Source: Haloarcula pellucida
GTDB taxonomy: Archaea; Halobacteriota; Halobacteria; Halobacteriales; Haloarculaceae
NCBI RefSeq assembly: GCF_014647235.1
Contig: NZ_BMOU01000004.1
Span: 379 to 64,378, forward strand
Reading direction: 5' to 3'
DNA: 64,000 nt
A program made the position numbers and the translations under genes. Each line of letters starts with the position of its first letter. Position 1 is the stretch's first letter. Positions 55,190 through 63,859 of the stretch are shown here, piece by piece. The notes below the pieces were generated by a model. It did not search any database and was not told where the DNA came from. It worked only from the letters and a program-made list of their open reading frames with translations.

Positions 55190-55477
55190 TCAGTCGTACG
55201 GATAGCGAGCGTGTGACCCACACTCACAGGTCACGACGACGTGACCCGACCGGGTACGGACGCGAGCGTTTCGGCCCGGGACGAGGAACGTATCACAGGA
55301 GCGGCATATCGACCGCTCGAACTCCCGCGGGAGGCGAAGACGGTGTCGCTCGGCGATGCGTCGCGCCCGCCTGACGTACTCGCGGGCCCGGTCCTCGCGC
55401 CCCTCACAGACGGCGTCGCGAGCCATCGACTGGAGGCGGTCGATGCGCTCGCGAGCGATAGTCGCCTCGTCTGTCAT
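55190..55477 (-). CDS. rnp4: RNase P protein component 4 (Rpp21)
   Basis: The 95-residue protein is the archaeal Rpp21 homologue that assists the RNase P RNA in maturing tRNA 5' ends. It starts MTDEATIARERIDRLQSMAR, has the basic RKxRRxARRIAERHRLRLPR helix, and four zinc-binding cysteines in SICRSCDTFLVPG and VVTCECG. The ATG at 55477 gives the canonical N-terminus. The CRM-domain gene follows after a 50-nt gap. Confidence 0.92.
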   Translation of the reverse strand: MTDEATIARERIDRLQSMARDAVCEGREDRAREYVRRARRIAERHRLRLPREFERSICRSCDTFLVPGRNARVRTRSGHVVVTCECGSHARYPYD

Positions 55478-55566
55478 CGCACACACTCCGACCGGCGCGT
55501 AAAAACGCCTTCCGGACTGCGCACGGAGTCGGTACAGTTTTGCTCGCGGCCACGGTCGGACCGTCC

Positions 55567-56616
55567 GTGCGCGTCCTGAACTACCTCGAACTCGCCGACC
55601 GCCTCGATCGGTCGGGCATCGGTACGTCCGTCGACCACCAGCGACAGGCGCTCGCCGACACCGACGTGGAGGTACTGACGACACCGTGGACCGACGGCCA
55701 CCCCGGCTGGGCCGTCGGTGGCAACATCGCGTTCGACGACCCGGTGTTCCGCGAGTACGACATCGCTCACTGCAACATGATCGGGCCGGGATCGGTCGCC
55801 GTCGCTCGCCACGCTACGCGCAACGACATCCCGCTCGTGTTGCACGCTCACGTCACCCGGGAGGACTTCCGCGGGAGTTTCCGCGGGTCGAACCTCGTCG
55901 CACCCGCGCTGGGCGAGTACCTGCAGTGGTTCTACTCGAAGGCCGATACGGTCCTCTGTCCCTCCGAGTACACGAAGGGCGTCCTCGAAGACTATCCAGT
56001 CGACGCGCCCATCCGGCCCATCACCAACGGCGTCGACACGGCCCCGCTGGATGGATTCGAGTCCTTCCGCGAGGAGTACCGCGAGCAGTACGACTTAGAC
56101 GGGATGGTCGTCTTCGCCGTCGGGAGCGTCTTCGAACGCAAGGGCCTGACCACGTTCTGCGAACTGGCCCAGCAGACCGACTACGACTTCGCGTGGTTCG
56201 GCACGTACGACGACGGGCCACACGGGTCGGCCGAGGTGCGGAAGTGGACGTCGGACCCGCCCGAGAACGTCACGTTCACCGGCTGGGTCGACGACATTCG
56301 CGGGGCCTACGGGGCCGGCGACGTGTTCCTGTTCCCCTCGAAAGTCGAGAATCAGGGCATCGTCGTCCTCGAAGCGATGGCCTGTGGCAAGGCCGTCGTC
56401 CTCTCGGACATCCCCGTCTTCCGGGAGTACTACGAGGACGGCCACGACTGTCTCATCTGTTCGGACGAGGCGGAGTTCCGCGAGGCCGTAGAGCGTCTGG
56501 AAGCGAACCCGGACCTCCGCGAGCGACTCGGCGAGAACGCGATGGAGACGGCCCGCGAACACGGCCTCGACCGGGTCGGCGAGCGACTGGTCGAGACGTA
56601 CGAGGAACTGGTCTGA
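55567..56616 (+). CDS. GT4 family glycosyltransferase
   Basis: The 349-residue protein is a GT-B retaining glycosyltransferase. The N-terminal half has YDIAHCNMIGPGS and VLHAHVTREDF; the C-terminal donor domain has FAVGSVFERKGLTTFCELAQ and the E-x7-E motif in SKVENQGIVVLEAMACGKAV. An unusual N-terminus (VRVLNYLELADRLDRSG) replaces the usual glycine-rich start. It may act in glycolipid or S-layer glycan synthesis. The start is GTG at 55567. Confidence 0.82.
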   Translation: MRVLNYLELADRLDRSGIGTSVDHQRQALADTDVEVLTTPWTDGHPGWAVGGNIAFDDPVFREYDIAHCNMIGPGSVAVARHATRNDIPLVLHAHVTREDFRGSFRGSNLVAPALGEYLQWFYSKADTVLCPSEYTKGVLEDYPVDAPIRPITNGVDTAPLDGFESFREEYREQYDLDGMVVFAVGSVFERKGLTTFCELAQQTDYDFAWFGTYDDGPHGSAEVRKWTSDPPENVTFTGWVDDIRGAYGAGDVFLFPSKVENQGIVVLEAMACGKAVVLSDIPVFREYYEDGHDCLICSDEAEFREAVERLEANPDLRERLGENAMETAREHGLDRVGERLVETYEELV

Positions 56617-56738
56617 GCCCGGACGACCGCCAGCTCGAACCGTGTTCGACTCACCGGCCGTTACGTATCCGACGGGCGAGAGACCATAGTCATCGTCTGA
56701 TCGAACGCGTTGGCGACGCCAACCACCGAGACGAGATC

Positions 56739-58061
56739 TCAGTCGGCGCCGGTGGGGCGCTCGGTGACCGTCGTCGGAGTCCGCCGCCAGAGGACGGCGA
56801 CGACGGCCGTCCCGGTGAAGACCAATCCGCCGGCGACGCCGAACGCCAGCGTAAACCCGTAGCCGCCGAGCCATCCACCGAGTATCGACCCGACGCCGCT
56901 CGCGAGGCCGGAAAGCGCCGTGTACAGCCCCAAGGACTCTCCGCGGATGGCCGGGGGTGCGAGACGAGTGACGATGCTGGCGGCGGTGACGGCGATGAGC
57001 GCCCACGCCACGCCGATGAGGCCGAACACCACGCCGTTGGTCAGGAGGGCCAGCGACGCCACCGGGACGAGAACAGTGACAAAAGCCACCGTGGGATGGA
57101 GTATCGCCCGGGCCAGCAGCCCACCGGTCTGGATACCCGTGGCGTCGTACCGGTCTGTGAGTCGGCCGGCCCCGCCGTAGAACAGCGCCGACCCGAGGCT
57201 GGACACCAGATACAGCGCGAATATTGTCCCCGAGTCGTAGCCGAGCGTCCCCGAGAGGTACGAGGGGAGCGGTCCCCAGAACACGCCGAACCCGGCGAAG
57301 ACAGCGAGGATGGCGGCGAAGTACAGCGACAGCGACGGCGTGAGGCGAGCGAGAACCTGCCGGGGATGGAACGACCGCGTGAGCCAGTAGACGCGGCCGG
57401 GTCCGACCGGGAACGTCGCACTGCGAACCGGCAGTCGACGGGAGCGAGCGATGGCGCGAGCGATACGGCTCGGTCGGGGCGCGTCTGCCGTCTGCACGCC
57501 GGTGGGGAGCCACCGGGCGGCGAGGACGGCCGCGACGGCAGCCACGCCCGCACAGAGCCACAGCAGTGCCTGCTGAGCTACTTTCGTCCCGAGCGGCCCG
57601 GAGAGAGTCGTCGTCCACGCCAGTCCGAGGACGAGCCCCCCGGCCCAGCCCCACCCCTGATAGCGGTTGAGCGTGGCAAAGCGGCCCGGCCAGTCGCGTT
57701 CGAGCGACCCGACGGTGACGAGAAGCGTGAGAACCGGTGCGACGGCACCGGCGGCGAACCACAACACCCCGTTGCCGGCGATGACGACCCACTCTGACTC
57801 GGTCAGCGAGACGACGACGAGCGCACCACCGGCGAGTGCCAGCGCCACGAGGACGAGCGAGCGGTGCTTGCCGGTCCGGTCCGCGATACGGCCGAAGATG
57901 AGTGCGCCCGGCGCGCCCGCGGCGGCCGCGACACCGGCGAGTACGCCCAGCAGGAGCGTGCTCCCGCCGATAGTGACGAAGTACAGTGGGACGAGCAACG
58001 AGGCGGCACCGAGTGCAACAGAGCCCAGCGCCCACGCGTACAGCCAGCGGTCCGAAGCCAT
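56739..58061 (-). CDS. MFS transporter
   Basis: The 440-residue integral membrane protein has about twelve helices. The MFS loop motif is GRIADRTGKHRSLVLVALAL (about 56-75). The second-half counterpart is GGAGRLTDRYDATGIQTGGL. The central cytoplasmic loop is Arg-rich. It resembles multidrug-type exporters; substrate unknown. It lies between two GT4 genes and is divergent from the second. Confidence 0.88.
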   Translation of the reverse strand: MASDRWLYAWALGSVALGAASLLVPLYFVTIGGSTLLLGVLAGVAAAAGAPGALIFGRIADRTGKHRSLVLVALALAGGALVVVSLTESEWVVIAGNGVLWFAAGAVAPVLTLLVTVGSLERDWPGRFATLNRYQGWGWAGGLVLGLAWTTTLSGPLGTKVAQQALLWLCAGVAAVAAVLAARWLPTGVQTADAPRPSRIARAIARSRRLPVRSATFPVGPGRVYWLTRSFHPRQVLARLTPSLSLYFAAILAVFAGFGVFWGPLPSYLSGTLGYDSGTIFALYLVSSLGSALFYGGAGRLTDRYDATGIQTGGLLARAILHPTVAFVTVLVPVASLALLTNGVVFGLIGVAWALIAVTAASIVTRLAPPAIRGESLGLYTALSGLASGVGSILGGWLGGYGFTLAFGVAGGLVFTGTAVVAVLWRRTPTTVTERPTGAD

Positions 58062-58162
58062 TGGGAGATGGACAGGACGGGGGCTGAAAAGCCCACCGAC
58101 GGCGGGGGGCTTCTCGCGGCCAATAGCAAGGGTTTACCCGCTGGTCTGATTACGCCGCGTCG

Positions 58163-59266
58163 ATGACACTGCCGCAGGTGGCCGCGTTCACCGACACGTA
58201 CCTCCCGACCGTCAACGGGGTGACGTACACGGTCAAGACGTGGCGGGACCGCTGGCACGCCCGCGGCGGTCGGATGGACGTCGTCTACCCGAGGAGCGAC
58301 CACGACGCCGAAGACGGGGAGTATCCGGTCAGGAGCCTGCCGTTCCCGTTCTACGAGGGGTTCCGCCTCGGGATGCCCCAGATTCCGGACGCGGTCAACG
58401 GGGCCGACGTCGTCCACGCACACACGCCCTTCAGTCTCGGGATGGCCGGCCAGCGACTCGCGCGGAAACTCGACGCGCCGCTGGTGGCGTCCTATCACAC
58501 GCCGACCGGCGAGTACGCCGAGTACGTCTCCTCGAACACGACCGTCGAGTCGGCCGTCCAGTCCAGTGCCGAACACTACGAGCGGTGGTTTCTGGACCGT
58601 GCCGCTGTCGTCGTGGCCCCGAGCGAGCGCGCGGCCGCCCACGTCCGGGAGACGGTCGGTGCCGACGCCAGAGTCGAGGTCATCTCCAACGGTGTCGACA
58701 CGGACTTTTTCAGGCCGTCGGAGAGCGACGACTTCTGTGCGCGCCACGACCTGCCGGACGGTCCCCTCGTCGGCTACACCGGCCGGCACGGTCACGAGAA
58801 GTGCCTCGAAGACATCGTCACGGCCTGTGAGGGTCTCGACGTGACCGTCGTCTTCGGCGGCGACGGCCCGGCACGCGAGGACCTCAAAGCGATGGCCGCC
58901 GAGGCCGACGTCGACGTCCGCTTTCTCGGGTTCTTGGACCGTGAGGAACTGCCAGCCCTGTACAGCGCGCTGGACGTGTTCGCGTTCCCGAGTCCCGTCG
59001 AGACGCAGGGGCTGGTCGCGCTGGAAGCCAACTGCTGTGGTACCCCTGTCGCCGGCGTCGACGCCGGTGCGCTCTCTGACACTATCCACGACGGCGAGAC
59101 GGGGTACTCCTACCCGGAGGGCGACGTCGACAGGTTCCGACGGGCTATCGAGCGGACGCTGGACGAGCGCGAGCGCCTGCGAGAGACCTGTCTCGCGCGT
59201 CGTGACGCAGTCAGCGTCGACCACGCGGTCGACCGACTGGCGACCGTCTACGACTCCGTCCTGTAG
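58163..59266 (+). CDS. GT4 family glycosyltransferase
   Basis: The 367-residue protein shows the full GT4 layout: TDTYLPTVNGVTYTVKTW at the start, HAHTPFSLGMAGQRLARKLD, VEVISNGVDTDFFRP, VGYTGRHGHEKCLEDIV and the donor-site SPVETQGLVALEANCCGTPV. It is close to archaeal and bacterial glycolipid glycosyltransferases of the SqdX/MgtA style, transferring a sugar to diacylglycerol or a glycolipid. The exact sugar is unknown. Confidence 0.85.
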   Translation: MTLPQVAAFTDTYLPTVNGVTYTVKTWRDRWHARGGRMDVVYPRSDHDAEDGEYPVRSLPFPFYEGFRLGMPQIPDAVNGADVVHAHTPFSLGMAGQRLARKLDAPLVASYHTPTGEYAEYVSSNTTVESAVQSSAEHYERWFLDRAAVVVAPSERAAAHVRETVGADARVEVISNGVDTDFFRPSESDDFCARHDLPDGPLVGYTGRHGHEKCLEDIVTACEGLDVTVVFGGDGPAREDLKAMAAEADVDVRFLGFLDREELPALYSALDVFAFPSPVETQGLVALEANCCGTPVAGVDAGALSDTIHDGETGYSYPEGDVDRFRRAIERTLDERERLRETCLARRDAVSVDHAVDRLATVYDSVL

Positions 59267-59464
59267 CGCAGCAGTCCGTGAGGGTTGTCTGCCCCGACGC
59301 CCGGTCTTCGTCACTGTCTCTCCGGTCCCGCCCACGGTTCGAGAACGAACAGCGACGGCGAACCCGCGGGTCCGACAGGGCCCCCTCGGCGCGGTCGGCG
59401 AGCGAGGCGTACAGGTCGGTTTGGTCGTACCCGGAGAAAAACGGCTCACCTGATTACTGGGGTC

Positions 59465-59644
59465 TCACCGCGAGCGCGACCACCCGATGCCAAACGCGAG
59501 GCCGTTCACCAACCCCAGCAGCATCCCGAACACGAAGTCCTCCAGCATCAGTGCGAGGATGAGTCCGACGCCGACACCGACGGCGACGCCTTTCGCGACG
59601 GTCGGCCAGTGAATCCACGCGAGTCGTCCCTCGTCGTCTGTCAT
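59465..59644 (-). CDS. Small membrane protein downstream of an HtpX-like protease
   Basis: The 59-residue protein begins MTDDEGRLAWIHWPTVAKGV and has two close hydrophobic helices (VAVGVGVGLILALML and FVFGMLLGLVNGLAFGIGW). It is on the same strand, 41 nt after the HtpX-like gene, and may be in its operon. Family not recognised. Confidence 0.65.
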   Translation of the reverse strand: MTDDEGRLAWIHWPTVAKGVAVGVGVGLILALMLEDFVFGMLLGLVNGLAFGIGWSRSR

Positions 59645-59685
59645 AGGGGTGCAACGAACGCCAGCGGAATAAACCGTGCCGGTCG

Positions 59686-60846
59686 TCAGCGTCGCGACCG
59701 ACCGCCGTCGACGTCGACCTGTCGCTCGCCGAGCGCGTCGATTCGGTCGGCCACGTCGGGATGGGAGTCGGGGAGGACGCGCTCGCAGCCCCTCCGCCAC
59801 AACCGACCCACCCTCCCGGTTCGATCCGTCGTCGGGTCGTCGCCCGCCTCGTCGAGAGCGTACGGGAGGACACACAGTTCGCGGACGCCGGTCCGGGCGG
59901 TGCGGTAATCCGCGGTCGGCCGACGGTCGGCAGTGAGCGTCTCAAGCGCACTCGCCATCGCCGCGGGCGAGCCACAGATGGCGACGCCACCGCTGTCGGC
60001 GGCGTACTCCCTGATACGGGAGAGGAGCCGGTAGCAGGCCGTGCTGGCGAGGTTCAGCGCGGCGGCGGTCGGCATCGCGACGAGCGCGAACAACTGGACG
60101 GCGATCTGGTGGTGGCCGAATCCGCTCGACCCGTCGTCCTCGTCGTCGGCTTCGGCGTCGCTCCCGAGGAGCCTGCCCACTATCGCCAGATGTCGACACT
60201 GGTCCGCGAGGACGGCGTTGAACCGGGCGGTGACCGCCGGCAGGAACGCGGCCGCGGTCATCACGAACGCGTCGCCGTTCTTGAGGTGGGCGAGTTCGTG
60301 GGCCAACACGGCGTCGAGTTCCGCGTCGTCGAGCGCGTCGAGGAGCGCCGTCGTCACGAACAGCGTCTGCTCACCGGGCCGTCCGGCGACGAAACTGTTG
60401 GGCGTCGACGACGCGACGACAGTCACGTCCGGCGTGGTCATGTTCGCCGTGTGGGCCAACCGCTCGACGCGGTCACGGACTGCCTGTGCGGTGTCGGCCC
60501 GGTCTATCTTCGCGCGCATCGCCTCGACGTCCTCGGGCGTCCGTTCGGCCGTTCGCTCGCCGTCGGCCAGCGCGTCCTGTAGCGTCATCCGATAGCCGAA
60601 CACCGACTGCGCGAGGAGCGTCAGCGGCGTCCCGACGAGGAGTACCGGCCGCAGCGGGACGTAGTCGAAGCTCATCGTCCAGAACAGACTGTCCCACTGG
60701 TAGGCCAAGAGCGGGGCCAGTCCGAGCGCGACGTGAGCGAGCACGTACGCCGCGGCCACGGCGACCACGTCGAAGGCGACGAGCACCGCAATGAGGGCGA
60801 CCAACCGCGCACGGAGCGGCAGTTTGGCGGAGGGGAGGGCTGCCAT
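59686..60846 (-). CDS. M48 (HtpX-like) membrane metalloprotease, copy 1
   Basis: The 386-residue protein has two N-terminal helices, the zinc motif in AVLAHELAHLKNGD (about 181-194), a third hydrophobic region after it, and the distal ligand in SRIREYAADSGG. HtpX proteases cut misfolded membrane proteins. The ATG at 60846 has a GGAGG RBS and a TATA box identical in sequence to that of its paralogue. A similar protease gene lies 155 nt upstream on the same strand. Confidence 0.9.
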   Translation of the reverse strand: MAALPSAKLPLRARLVALIAVLVAFDVVAVAAAYVLAHVALGLAPLLAYQWDSLFWTMSFDYVPLRPVLLVGTPLTLLAQSVFGYRMTLQDALADGERTAERTPEDVEAMRAKIDRADTAQAVRDRVERLAHTANMTTPDVTVVASSTPNSFVAGRPGEQTLFVTTALLDALDDAELDAVLAHELAHLKNGDAFVMTAAAFLPAVTARFNAVLADQCRHLAIVGRLLGSDAEADDEDDGSSGFGHHQIAVQLFALVAMPTAAALNLASTACYRLLSRIREYAADSGGVAICGSPAAMASALETLTADRRPTADYRTARTGVRELCVLPYALDEAGDDPTTDRTGRVGRLWRRGCERVLPDSHPDVADRIDALGERQVDVDGGRSRR

Positions 60847-60864
60847 AGTTCCTCCTTCGTAACA

Positions 60865-60876
60865 CTGTATAAAAAG
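60865..60876 (-). promoter_or_regulatory. Shared-type TATA box, HtpX-like copy 1
   Basis: CTTTTTATACAG on the minus strand, 19-30 nt before the ATG. The same 12 bases precede copy 2. Confidence 0.65.
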
Positions 60877-61000
60877 TATACCGGGAAACCGCTGCAAACA
60901 GGTGCGTTACGCCCGCTGCTGCTTGTTCTTTCAAGCCAGGGACACAGGTCCGGACGGTCTCGTGTCGCCCGAACACCAGCCTCATCATCGACGTGCGGGA

Positions 61001-62128
61001 CTAGCTGCGCTGGTCGAGGTCGGACTGTCGCCCCCGTAAGGCGGCAATGCGGTCGTCAACGTCTGGATGGGACCCGGGCAGTATCTGCTCTGTGACGGTG
61101 TGCCACCGATGGGCGATCCGTTCGGCCCGCCCCGCCGGCGGGTCGGGCGTCTCGTCCGTAATCGTGTACGGTACCACGCACAGCTCCCGAACGCCCGTCT
61201 CGGCGGTCCGAATGTCCGCGTCCGGACGCCGGTCGTCCGTCACCGTCTCAAGTGCGCTGGCGAGCGCCGCCGGGGAGCCACAGATGGCGGCACCGCCGGC
61301 GTCGGCGGCGTACTCCCGGACTCTGGACAAGAGCCGGTAGCAAGCCGTACTGGCGAGATACAGCGCCGCCGTGAACGGCATCGCGAGGAACGCGAACGCG
61401 ACCAGCGGGAGGTAGAAATAGGCAGCGCTAATGGCGTTTCTGCTGGTCTCGCCGTCGAAGAACCAGTGGGTGTACACCGAGGTTTCGAGCGTCGTTCGGA
61501 GCCACCGTGTGGCGCGTGCGCTGACGATCGGTAGGAACGCCGCCGCCGTCATCACGAACGAGTCGCCGTTTTTCAGATGGGCGAGTTCGTGGGCGAGCAC
61601 GGCGTCCAGTTCGTCGCCGTCGAGTTGGTCGACGAGCGCCGTTGTGACGAACAGCGTCCGCTCGCCGGGCCGGCTCGCGGCGTAGCTGTTCGGTGTCGTC
61701 GAGTCGATGACGCGCACGTCGGGTGTCGACATGTCCACCGTCTGGGCCAGCCGCGTGACCCGTTCGCGGAGCTGTGTCGCCGTCCGCTCGTGTTTGATAG
61801 CGGTGAAGCGCTCTCTGGTGGTCTCTGGCTCGGACGCCTCGGGTAGGTCCGGGCCGTCGGTGGCCTCCCGTAGCGTGACCCGATAGCCGAACACGAACTG
61901 GAAGGCCAACACGAGCGGCGTTCCGGCCAGTACCGCGGGCCGGAGCGAGACGAGATGGAACCCCTGGGTCCAGAAGGACGCGCCGACCGGGAGGCCAAAC
62001 ATCGGCAGCAGGCCGTAGGCGATGTGGACCAACACGTATGCCGTGACCACGGCGACCACGTCGAAAGCGACGAGGCCGAGCAGGAGGGCAGCCAGCCGCA
62101 GGCGGAGGGTGGAGTGGGTGGCAGGCAC
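61001..62128 (-). CDS. M48 (HtpX-like) membrane metalloprotease, copy 2
   Basis: The 375-residue protein is clearly paralogous to copy 1 along its length. Shared strings include VLAHELAHLKNGDSFVMTAA, ASTACYRLLSRVREYAADAG and SHPDVDDRIAALRGRQ. Catalytic His-Glu-His and distal Glu are intact. The GTG at 62128 follows a TATA box. Divergence is greatest in the cytoplasmic middle segment, where copy 1 has an acidic insert (EADDEDDGSSG). Confidence 0.9.
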   Translation of the reverse strand: MPATHSTLRLRLAALLLGLVAFDVVAVVTAYVLVHIAYGLLPMFGLPVGASFWTQGFHLVSLRPAVLAGTPLVLAFQFVFGYRVTLREATDGPDLPEASEPETTRERFTAIKHERTATQLRERVTRLAQTVDMSTPDVRVIDSTTPNSYAASRPGERTLFVTTALVDQLDGDELDAVLAHELAHLKNGDSFVMTAAAFLPIVSARATRWLRTTLETSVYTHWFFDGETSRNAISAAYFYLPLVAFAFLAMPFTAALYLASTACYRLLSRVREYAADAGGAAICGSPAALASALETVTDDRRPDADIRTAETGVRELCVVPYTITDETPDPPAGRAERIAHRWHTVTEQILPGSHPDVDDRIAALRGRQSDLDQRS

Positions 62129-62149
62129 TATCGTTCGAATTTCGATACG

Positions 62150-62161
62150 CTGTATAAAAAG
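62150..62161 (-). promoter_or_regulatory. Shared-type TATA box, HtpX-like copy 2
   Basis: CTTTTTATACAG on the minus strand, 22-33 nt before the GTG start; identical to the box of copy 1. Confidence 0.65.
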
Positions 62162-62216
62162 CATGACGGGGTGGGACATCGACCGGCGCTATGCCGGTGT
62201 CTCGGCACGGGTTCTC

Positions 62217-62296
62217 ATACTGGTGGCTGTAAGTTCGTAAAGATATTCGCCACCTCGGGGTGGCAAATTACTTCAGTTTGTTACAGCCACCAGTAT
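62217..62296. repeat. 80-bp nested inverted-repeat element at the end of gatA
   Basis: Perfect 16-bp terminal inverted repeats, ATACTGGTGGCTGTAA and its complement, enclose a hairpin GCCACC-tcgg-GGTGGC (62249-62264). The right end touches the gatA TGA (62296-62298). It looks like a miniature transposon or IS remnant; it could also serve as a terminator. No transposase is present. Confidence 0.65.
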
Positions 62297-63579
62297 CAGG
62301 CCAGCGCGCTGCCGGCCCGGATAATCGTCCGTTCGCCGAAGGCCGGCCCGACGAGTTGCAGGCCGACGGGGAGGCCCTCGTCCGTCTCGCCGGCGGGCAC
62401 CGAGATGGCCGGGAGGTTCGCGAGGTTCACCGGGGTCGTGTTGGCGTCGGCCAGATACATCGTCAGCGGGTCGTCCAGGCTCTCGCCGCGCTTCATCGGC
62501 GGCACCGGCATCGTCGGCGACGCCAGCACGTCGGCCTCCGAGAGCGCCTCGTCGAAGTCCTGCTTGACCCACGCACGGGCGTCCTGAGCCTTCTTGTAGT
62601 ACTTGTCGTGGTAGCCCGCCGAGAGGGCGTAGGTGCCCAGCAAGACGCGACGTTTGACCTCCTCGCCGAAGCCTTCCTCGCGCGAATTGGCGAACGACTC
62701 GTTCCAGTTGCCCTCGTAGCCGCCCGACTGGCCGTAGCGGACGCCGTCGAAGCGGGCGAGGTTCGAGGACGCCTCGGACATCGCGATGACGTAGTACGCC
62801 TCCACGGCGTGTTCGACGCTCGGGAGGTCGACCTCGTGGTAAGTCGCGCCCTGCGCTTCGAGGTCGTCCAACGCCGTCCAGAACGTCTCGACGACCTGTT
62901 CGTCGGCGCCGTCGAGGAGTTCGGTCGGGACACCGATAGAGAGGCCGTCGACGTCGCCGTCGGCGGCGTCGGCGAAGTCGTAGCCCTCGACCGCCTCGCT
63001 GGCGTCTCGCGTCGTCCCGTCACGCTCGTCGGGACCGGCGATGACCTCCAGCAGTTCCGCGGCCTCGGAGACGGATGGGGCGATCGGCCCGATCTGTTCG
63101 AGGCTGTTCGCGTAGGCGACGAGGCCGTACCGAGAGACGAGGCCGTAGGTCGGCTTGATACCGACCACACCACAGAAGGCGGCCGGACAGCGAATCGAGC
63201 CACCGGTGTCGCTTCCCAGTGCCATGTCGGCGTCGCCCGCCGCGACGACGGCCGCCGAGCCACCGGAGGAGCCACCGGGGACCCGCCCCTCGGCGACGGG
63301 GTTCTCGACGGGGCCGTAGGCCGACGTTTCGGTGGTCGTCCCCATCCCGAACTCGTCCATGTTGGTCTTCCCGGGGATGGTCGCACCGGCCTCTTTCAGA
63401 CGCGCGACGACCGTCGCGTCGTACGGCGGGACGTACCCGTCGAGCATCGCGGAGCCGCAGGTGGTCTGGACGCCCTCGGTGGAGATGTTGTCCTTGACGG
63501 CGACGGTGCGGCCGGCGAGGGGGCCGTCGTCGGCGCCCTCGATGGTCTCCGTGGCGATGTAGCCGTTGTAGTCGGTCAT
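62296..63579 (-). CDS. gatA: Glutamyl-tRNA(Gln)/aspartyl-tRNA(Asn) amidotransferase subunit A
   Basis: The 427-residue amidase subunit of GatCAB hydrolyses glutamine and feeds ammonia to transamidate misacylated tRNA. The Ser-cisSer-Lys triad is visible: Lys in VAVKDNIST (about 30-38), then the Gly/Ser signature GGSSGGSAAVVAAG and GSDTGGSIRCPAAFCGVVG. Length is normal for haloarchaeal GatA. It starts 1 nt after the gatC stop. The 3' end runs into an inverted-repeat element that uses the same TGA. Confidence 0.94.
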   Translation of the reverse strand: MTDYNGYIATETIEGADDGPLAGRTVAVKDNISTEGVQTTCGSAMLDGYVPPYDATVVARLKEAGATIPGKTNMDEFGMGTTTETSAYGPVENPVAEGRVPGGSSGGSAAVVAAGDADMALGSDTGGSIRCPAAFCGVVGIKPTYGLVSRYGLVAYANSLEQIGPIAPSVSEAAELLEVIAGPDERDGTTRDASEAVEGYDFADAADGDVDGLSIGVPTELLDGADEQVVETFWTALDDLEAQGATYHEVDLPSVEHAVEAYYVIAMSEASSNLARFDGVRYGQSGGYEGNWNESFANSREEGFGEEVKRRVLLGTYALSAGYHDKYYKKAQDARAWVKQDFDEALSEADVLASPTMPVPPMKRGESLDDPLTMYLADANTTPVNLANLPAISVPAGETDEGLPVGLQLVGPAFGERTIIRAGSALA

Positions 63580-63580
63580 C

Positions 63581-63859
63581 TCACGACACCTTCGGCCCTT
63601 TGAACTGCCCGGCCTCCGTCTCGGGGGCGTTCTGGAGCGCTTCCTCCTGACGCAGGCCCTCTCGGACCTCGTCGGGTCGCATGACGTTCGCGAGGTCTGC
63701 CTCGCGCTCGGTCTCGGGCACCTCGTCCAGCGCCTCGAACGCGGCCAGAATCTCGCCGAACTGCTCGGTGAACCGTTCGACCTCGTCGTCGTCGAGGTCG
63801 ATACGGGCGAGGTCGGCGATGTGACGTACCTCGCTCGGGTCGACGGCGTTGTCGCTCAT
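63581..63859 (-). CDS. gatC: Glutamyl-tRNA(Gln)/aspartyl-tRNA(Asn) amidotransferase subunit C
   Basis: The 92-residue protein begins MSDNAVDPSEVRHIADLARI and has DEVERFTEQFGEILAAFEAL and the conserved C-terminal EALQNAPETEAGQFKGPKV that wraps around GatA. It stabilises the GatA-GatB complex. The ATG at 63859 was chosen at the canonical N-terminus. It is the first gene of the visible gatCA unit. Confidence 0.93.
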   Translation of the reverse strand: MSDNAVDPSEVRHIADLARIDLDDDEVERFTEQFGEILAAFEALDEVPETEREADLANVMRPDEVREGLRQEEALQNAPETEAGQFKGPKVS

